Below are positions 63,452 to 64,000 of a stretch of DNA of 64,000 bases, piece after piece. The notes beneath the pieces are model-generated. The model was not told the DNA's origin, ran no database searches, and saw nothing but the letters and a program-made list of their open reading frames with translations. This stretch comes from Gentiana macrophylla (lineage: Eukaryota; Streptophyta; Magnoliopsida; Gentianales; Gentianaceae). The stretch spans positions 41,064,113 through 41,128,112 of the forward strand of contig CM047810.1 in the NCBI GenBank assembly GCA_026214975.1. The letters are read 5' to 3'. Position 1 is the first letter of the stretch, and each line of letters begins with the position of its first letter. Made by a program: the position numbers and the translations under genes.

Positions 63452-64000
63452 CTCGCAATTTGCATTTTTTTGGATCTCAATATACGATGATTTTGATCTT
63501 TTCCCTTGTATTAAGGAAAAATTCAACAAAATTCATCGAAATTGCAAAGAATGTGCTCTACTGACCATGGCAAAATTCACAAAGGTTCTTCAAGGTTGAA
63601 TAAGTGAAAGCGGCTTTCCAAACCTTCAACCTCATCAGAATAACAGAGTGTATTTCATCAGAATCAGACAAATGAACCCAAGCTATATCAGATTTCTTTC
63701 GATTTTTCTTTCCCATGGATCAAAAGCAAGATAAATGGGAGAAGAAGAAGGATTGCCGGCCGGAAAAAAAGAACACCCAAAAAAAGAGAAAAGCAAAGAG
63801 GAACTCAGTAACAATGGATTGCCGGCCGGAACGTTGCTAGAACCATGGCTGCCGGTGGGAGAAACATTTCTCGATCTAGAATCCACGGCAAGATATCTCC
63901 ATTAATTCATCGGCTTTGAGAAATGAATTTCACGTTTGTAAAACAGGGGTAGTTTAGGAAAGAAAGGAATAATATGTCATTATAAATAAATAAGATTTAA
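63452..64000. other. Duplicated flank beyond the insertion, copy B
   Basis: It matches about 13390-14023. No gene is supported, and the match to copy A continues to the window edge. Confidence 0.6.

Overview
This is a nuclear window from a eudicot-type plant genome. It is AT-rich and dominated by plant transposable elements: LTR retrotransposons primed by initiator-Met and Asp tRNA, several MITE families, CACTA termini and LINE remnants. It also carries one intact plant gene, for a polygalacturonase-inhibitor-like LRR protein. I cannot name the species. No bacterial-style operon, CRISPR array or defence island is present, and I found no coherent new molecular system. What is unusual is the layered history of duplication and insertion, which can be read almost base by base.

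Layout. Bases 1-14023 (copy A) and 44111-64000 (copy B) are two direct copies of one segment, about 44.1 kb apart; both run off the window. Each copy contains, in order: a long, decayed Ty1/copia element (complete in B, 42789-51869, target duplication AGAAG; copy A enters the window inside its 5' LTR and ends at 7485); a gene-poor flank; a 1.2 kb minisatellite of 16-17 bp units (9890-11062 and 54255-55440); and a further flank with a decayed Ser/Asp/Glu-rich reading frame. Copy B alone carries a 5.66 kb non-autonomous LTR retrotransposon (57790-63446, tRNA-Asp primed, target duplication GTAGC). Copy A preserves the empty site at about 13385-13389.

The middle (14024-42783) is single-copy within this window. 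It holds a CACTA end (16292), a Mutator-type MITE with a 9-bp target duplication (18114-18264), decayed membrane-protein exons with a tandemly repeated transmembrane segment (18274-19320), a possible gypsy-type LTR (21255-23247), the intact PGIP-like gene (23600-24562), a tRNA-derived SINE-like element, a second Mutator-type MITE (26861-27147), a LINE RNase H remnant (27295-28215, with a second short copy at 35413), a nearly complete but inactivated minus-strand copia element (28592-33837), a Stowaway MITE, a Ty3/gypsy RT-RNase H fragment (36961-37630), and a B3-domain (REM-type) pseudogene split by a 1.9 kb solo LTR that itself carries a Tourist-type MITE.

Order of events inferred: the long copia element inserted, its LTRs diverged, the whole segment was duplicated, then the tRNA-Asp element entered copy B only, while the LTR-borne AT microsatellite expanded independently. 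Only the PGIP-like gene looks functional. All identity statements come from reading by eye, not from computed alignments.
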